64,000 nt of DNA from Robertmurraya andreesenii (GTDB taxonomy: Bacteria; Bacillota; Bacilli; Bacillales; Cytobacillaceae). Both the position numbers and the translations under genes were made by a program. The first letter of the stretch is position 1. The number at the start of each line of letters is the position of its first letter. The stretch lies in NCBI RefSeq assembly GCF_030813005.1, contig NZ_JAUSTU010000005.1, positions 1 to 64,000 of the forward strand. Direction: 5' to 3'. The notes under the pieces are model-generated. The model made no database searches. It saw only the letters and a program-made list of their open reading frames with translations, and had not been told where the DNA came from. Positions 61,259 through 64,000 of this stretch are shown piece by piece.

Positions 61259-61371
61259 GTCATATCCCTCCATTTCTATTTCTAGTAGGTAATATGCCTA
61301 TTTTAACTGATTATGAGGAATATTGTTGTCGAAGATTGTAAACAATAAATATTTTTTAGGCTACCTTGTAT

Positions 61372-61476
61372 ATGAAACTTTTTCTAAGCCATAACGTAAA
61401 GCAATTATGCGGTTTACCTCTTGCAAGAGAAGAATCCTGGAAAGACTATCCCGACAAGCGCTGGAGCAGGGTGTAG
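61372..61476 (+). other. Short open frame of doubtful status
   Basis: An ATG opens 34 codons (MKLFLSHNVKQLCGLPLAR, ending KRWSRV) in the space between the EAL/HDOD and thioredoxin-like genes. It has no good ribosome site and no recognised family; it may be chance or a fragment. Confidence 0.15.
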
Positions 61477-61503
61477 AAACATCCAATCTTGAGTCGAGAT
61501 AAA

Positions 61504-61540
61504 TAAAAAAGGTAACGGCCTCTCTCTCCGTTACCTTTAT
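61504..61540 (-). terminator. Terminator of the thioredoxin-like gene
   Basis: On the minus strand AAAGGTAACGG and CCGTTACCTTT pair around a nine-base loop and are followed by TTTATTTAT; the stem overlaps the stop codon. Confidence 0.85.
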
Positions 61541-62112
61541 GGTAGTAAGCTCATCTCTCTATACAACATTTCCTTGCTTAATCCACCGACGATTTTTTTT
61601 CTAATAATCCCATCTGAATCAATAAAGTAAGAGGTTGGATAAGAAAGTATTTCGAACTGATGGGCCACCTCTCCTTTTTCATCCATGAGGACTGGGAAGG
61701 TTAAACCATAGTCATCTACAAAGCTCGAGACCGCCTTTGAGGTTTTTTCCGCTACCGTCACATTGACTGCGAGGACTAGATAATCCTTAGACTCATACTC
61801 CTCATAAAACTTCTGCATTTCCGGCATTTCCTTTTTACAAGGTGGACACCAGGTTGCCCAGAAATTCAAGAGAATTTTCTTTCCTCGAAATTGCTCAAGT
61901 GAAACCTCTTTTCCATCTATTGTCTGGATTGTAAAAGATGGCGCCTTTTCATCTTCATCAAGACCGATTGGCACAGAAGCCTGATCTTCCACCTTTGGAT
62001 AGGTGCTACTTTGCTTCGATACATGATTAGGTCCTTTATCCTTAAAAATTGTCTGATCCAAAATAAATAGAAAAATAACGATGATTCCAATAGCTAATCC
62101 AATTTTTTTCAC
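61537..62112 (-). CDS. Membrane-anchored TlpA/ResA-like thiol-disulfide oxidoreductase
   Basis: A 191-residue extracytoplasmic thioredoxin. The N-terminal helix (IGLAIGIIVIFLFILDQ) anchors it to the membrane; the thioredoxin domain (from about 58) has NFWATWCPPCKKEMPEM with the redox pair at about 91 and 94 and the cis-proline in SYPTSYFID. Similar Bacillus proteins (ResA, StoA, YneN) reduce cytochrome c apoprotein or act in spore wall synthesis; which role applies is unknown. It starts with GTG at 62110-62112, eight bases after AAGGGG. Confidence 0.88.
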   Translation of the reverse strand: MKKIGLAIGIIVIFLFILDQTIFKDKGPNHVSKQSSTYPKVEDQASVPIGLDEDEKAPSFTIQTIDGKEVSLEQFRGKKILLNFWATWCPPCKKEMPEMQKFYEEYESKDYLVLAVNVTVAEKTSKAVSSFVDDYGLTFPVLMDEKGEVAHQFEILSYPTSYFIDSDGIIRKKIVGGLSKEMLYREMSLLP

Positions 62113-62200
62113 GAATGAAACCCCTTTATTTGATCACTCTTCGATCATTCTACTACTTGTTGTAGGAGGAAGCCAATCAATTGCTTCGTACAAGGGCGCA

Positions 62201-62983
62201 TTAGTGATTGTAGTACCGATAGAATTTTGCGAGGATCGCAACAATGGCAAGTCTTTCTTCCCTTGCTAGATTCTCATCCAATGAAAAAATGGGCGTGTTC
62301 GCATCTACAAAGCTTCGTCCCCATTCTAACGGCATCCAGCCCTTTCTTACCCGTGCTAATACATGTTGATTCTCATCAAGGAATTGAATATCAGTATGAA
62401 GGGTTTCTGTTTTGACATGGATAGAGTGGGAACTATTCTCTGTTATTACATGAAATCGTCGATTATCCTTTGCCATGATTGTCATCATCCCTTGGCCATG
62501 TTCATCCTTCACTATAGCTCTATGTTTTCTCCACCTTATCGTTGCAAGCAAATACTGCCCCCCATCCACAAGTCTATACTCGGCCGGAAGCATTTTATCC
62601 AAAAAGTAAGGCAACAACCAACGAAGCTTTGTAAAATATGAATCCTTTATTTCTCCACAGGCCTGTCCATTTGAACAAAAGAAAAGCAGCCTTAGGGAGG
62701 GAGCTGGCAGAAAAGTAAGGAGAAGCTGACTTTCCTCTAAAGGATGAACAACTTGTTTTTCCCCTGAGTTCACTTTTGAGCGGCTAAAACGCTCTTGATT
62801 GATAAGATAGACCTGATAGGACAGAAAGCTATAGAAAAGAAATGGAACAGAAAGTAAAACCCATTCTTTTTTAGGAAATAGGAAGAAATTAGATATGATG
62901 AGGACCACTACTGGAATGAGCGCAGCAAGACTACCATTCAATGAGGTGTTAGCTGCTAGACGATAGTATTGTTGGATATTCAT
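62201..62983 (-). CDS. Hypothetical membrane protein with a LURP/tubby-like C-terminal domain
   Basis: A 260-residue protein. Two hydrophobic helices near the N-terminus (LAALIPVVVLIISNFFLF and LLSVPFLFYSFLSYQVYL) are followed by a soluble domain from about 80 rich in beta strands (LPAEYRLVDGGQYLLATI, TLHTDIQFLDENQHVLA, RVRKGWMPLEWGRSFVD). The pattern recalls LURP-one/tubby-like barrels of Bacillus, whose role is unknown; the match is from memory. AGGAG precedes the ATG at suitable distance. Confidence 0.65.
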   Translation of the reverse strand: MNIQQYYRLAANTSLNGSLAALIPVVVLIISNFFLFPKKEWVLLSVPFLFYSFLSYQVYLINQERFSRSKVNSGEKQVVHPLEESQLLLTFLPAPSLRLLFFCSNGQACGEIKDSYFTKLRWLLPYFLDKMLPAEYRLVDGGQYLLATIRWRKHRAIVKDEHGQGMMTIMAKDNRRFHVITENSSHSIHVKTETLHTDIQFLDENQHVLARVRKGWMPLEWGRSFVDANTPIFSLDENLAREERLAIVAILAKFYRYYNH

Positions 62984-63012
62984 AAGGACTCTCCTTGTCT
63001 GATAACTATGGA

Positions 63013-63198
63013 TTATTCAGATTGTTTTAATCTCAGTTTCTTTTTCAACCCGCTGTAGCTTCTCGCGAATATATCTTTCAATTTACCCTCCCATTCCGCG
63101 GGCCCCAGCATATAGCGTTGAACAAAGAATTCTATCATTTCCTCCAAAATAGCTAGAATCAAAAATGGCAAAATGACAAACCATACCCATAGCCACAA
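63013..63198 (-). CDS. Small single-helix membrane protein, unknown
   Basis: A 61-residue protein: a hydrophobic helix (MWLWVWFVILPFLILAILEE) followed by a short amphipathic, basic tail (SGLKKKLRLKQSE). It starts with TTG at 63196-63198, about eight bases after GAGGGG, and lies 29 bases upstream of the LURP-like gene, so the two are probably one operon. No family recognised. Confidence 0.6.
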   Translation of the reverse strand: MWLWVWFVILPFLILAILEEMIEFFVQRYMLGPAEWEGKLKDIFARSYSGLKKKLRLKQSE

Positions 63199-63270
63199 TC
63201 GAAAAACCCCTCTCCCGGAATAAGGATGTATACTTTATTTATATTCTTTTCTTCTCCTTTCATTCTAGAT

Positions 63271-63305
63271 TTAAAAAAGAAACCGCTCCATGTAGGGCGA
63301 TTTCT
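63271..63305 (-). terminator. Terminator of the ABC permease gene
   Basis: GAAACCGC (63279-63286) pairs with GCGATTTC (63297-63304, one G-U); on the minus strand TTTTTTAA follows. Confidence 0.8.
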
Positions 63306-63337
63306 CGTAACTTAAGTGAATATCAATTTCTGTCATG

Positions 63338-64000
63338 TTAGGCTGCCAATTCTTTCTTGCGAAAAACTAAAATGGCGCCAATTAATAGAAGTACGATTCC
63401 CCCTGCCGCTAGTAGAGTTGTTGGCAGCATCGCTTCGGGGAAGGAGTGAGTGGATAGAAATTCCCCTGTATATCCTGCTATTTGTGCGGGACTCCATTCA
63501 AGCAGATGGGAAAGAGAACCGCTAACAAGCGATAAAACGATGACCGTTGCGATCGAAGCAAAGCCGACAACACCTGGAGATCGAAAGAATGCATTAAAAA
63601 AGATCGTAACTGTTAAGACAAAGGAAAGCCAGATTCCATAAGTGAAAAATGCCTGAATGAAGTCCCCAAAAGGGATCCACTTAAATAGAATTCCTACATA
63701 GTACCACGATGCAAGTAACCCCGCAAAATAGGAAACCCAAACGAGCAGAAGCCCTCCAGCCCATTTCGCCGTAATATAAGAGCTAAATGAAACCGGTTTG
63801 ACGAGAATGATTCCTGCTACTCCGCTTTTGCGCTCTCCAGCAATAAGCCCCATCGTAATCAAAACAATAATTAAGACTCCAAACATGTTATATTGGCCGA
63901 TCGACATCATCAGGATATCTGGCGCTGGAGGTGTAGGCATTTCGATCACCGTTCCTTCTGGCAGCCCTCCAACTGAATCTAGGATTTGCGGCATATAATA
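63338..64000 (-). CDS. ABC-2 type transporter permease, 5' end cut by the window
   Basis: The C-terminal 220 residues or so of a membrane permease. At least five hydrophobic helices are present, with the MGLIAGERKSGVAGIILVKP segment typical of ABC-2 permeases after the second helix, and a final helix followed by RKKELAA. The frame is open through the window end; the ATG near 63994 (MPQILDSVGG) lies inside the protein, since family members have a first helix and loop before it. An ATP-binding partner should lie beyond the window. Substrate unknown. Confidence 0.85.
   Translation of the reverse strand, partial: YYMPQILDSVGGLPEGTVIEMPTPPAPDILMMSIGQYNMFGVLIIVLITMGLIAGERKSGVAGIILVKPVSFSSYITAKWAGGLLLVWVSYFAGLLASWYYVGILFKWIPFGDFIQAFFTYGIWLSFVLTVTIFFNAFFRSPGVVGFASIATVIVLSLVSGSLSHLLEWSPAQIAGYTGEFLSTHSFPEAMLPTTLLAAGGIVLLLIGAILVFRKKELAA

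Noticed and set aside
1..64000. CRISPR arrays, insertion sequences, prophage genes, tRNA or rRNA genes
   Set aside because: No regular spaced repeats, transposase or integrase features, or conserved RNA gene sequences were seen on either strand.

Overview
The window looks like a chromosomal segment of an endospore-forming, low-GC Gram-positive bacterium of the family Bacillaceae. The supporting signs are a small acid-soluble spore protein (SspH type), Trp T-box leaders, a GlpP/GlpFKD system, a hutHUIG operon, a guanine-type purine riboswitch and a ZTP riboswitch, a FadF-type ETF:quinone oxidoreductase, a Ku/LigD repair pair, and AGGAGG ribosome binding sites with frequent TTG and GTG starts. 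I cannot name the genus from the sequence alone.

Layout. (1) About 0.25-19.1 kb is an acyl-CoA degradation island, all on the minus strand: a CoA ligase, a Zn-dehydrogenase, an SDR, two different acyl-CoA dehydrogenases, a class III CoA-transferase, a thiolase, a 3-hydroxyacyl-CoA dehydrogenase, an enoyl-CoA hydratase, an ADP-forming acyl-CoA synthetase, EtfA/EtfB and a membrane Fe-S oxidoreductase. In its middle sits a sigma-54 activator with a PrpR-type sensor domain. Three well-formed -24/-12 (sigma-54) promoters precede the CoA-transferase operon (6453-6469), the dehydrogenase/etf operon (18153-18168) and the hydratase gene (19094-19110). This self-contained SigL-dependent catabolic regulon is the most interesting part of the window. 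(2) 19.2-26.4 kb is a complete trpEGDCFBA operon behind two tandem T-boxes, both with a UGG specifier. (3) 26.5-33.6 kb holds an MFS exporter, two DJ-1/PfpI proteins, a DUF2935 protein, a methionine aminopeptidase, SspH and two exported CAP-domain proteins. (4) 33.6-41.1 kb holds hutHUIG behind a leader with promoter and attenuator, plus an amino acid permease with a small partner gene. (5) 41.1-49.7 kb holds small and exported proteins, the purine permease with its riboswitch, a Zn-alcohol dehydrogenase, YdjO, a LysE-family exporter, a cold-shock protein and folD behind a ZTP riboswitch. (6) 50.2-56.1 kb is panE-glpP-glpFK-glpD with two leader terminators and a cre site. (7) 56.1-64 kb holds Ku and LigD (divergent), dapF, an EAL/HDOD protein, a TlpA-like thioredoxin, unknown proteins and an ABC-2 permease cut by the window end.

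How it fits together. In the island, carboxylic acids would be activated by the AMP-forming ligase, by the CoA-transferase or by the ADP-forming synthetase, and then oxidised by a beta-oxidation set. Electrons would pass from the dehydrogenases to EtfBA and from there through the FadF-like protein to menaquinone. The PrpR_N activator probably senses the substrate or an early intermediate and switches on the three sigma-54 promoters. Much of the rest of the window is controlled by RNA leaders: Trp T-boxes, a hut attenuator, guanine and ZTP riboswitches, and GlpP-dependent antitermination. Many start codons were moved from the longest frame to the one that fits the ribosome binding site; each such choice is explained in its entry. 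No rRNA, tRNA, CRISPR array, insertion sequence or prophage was seen.
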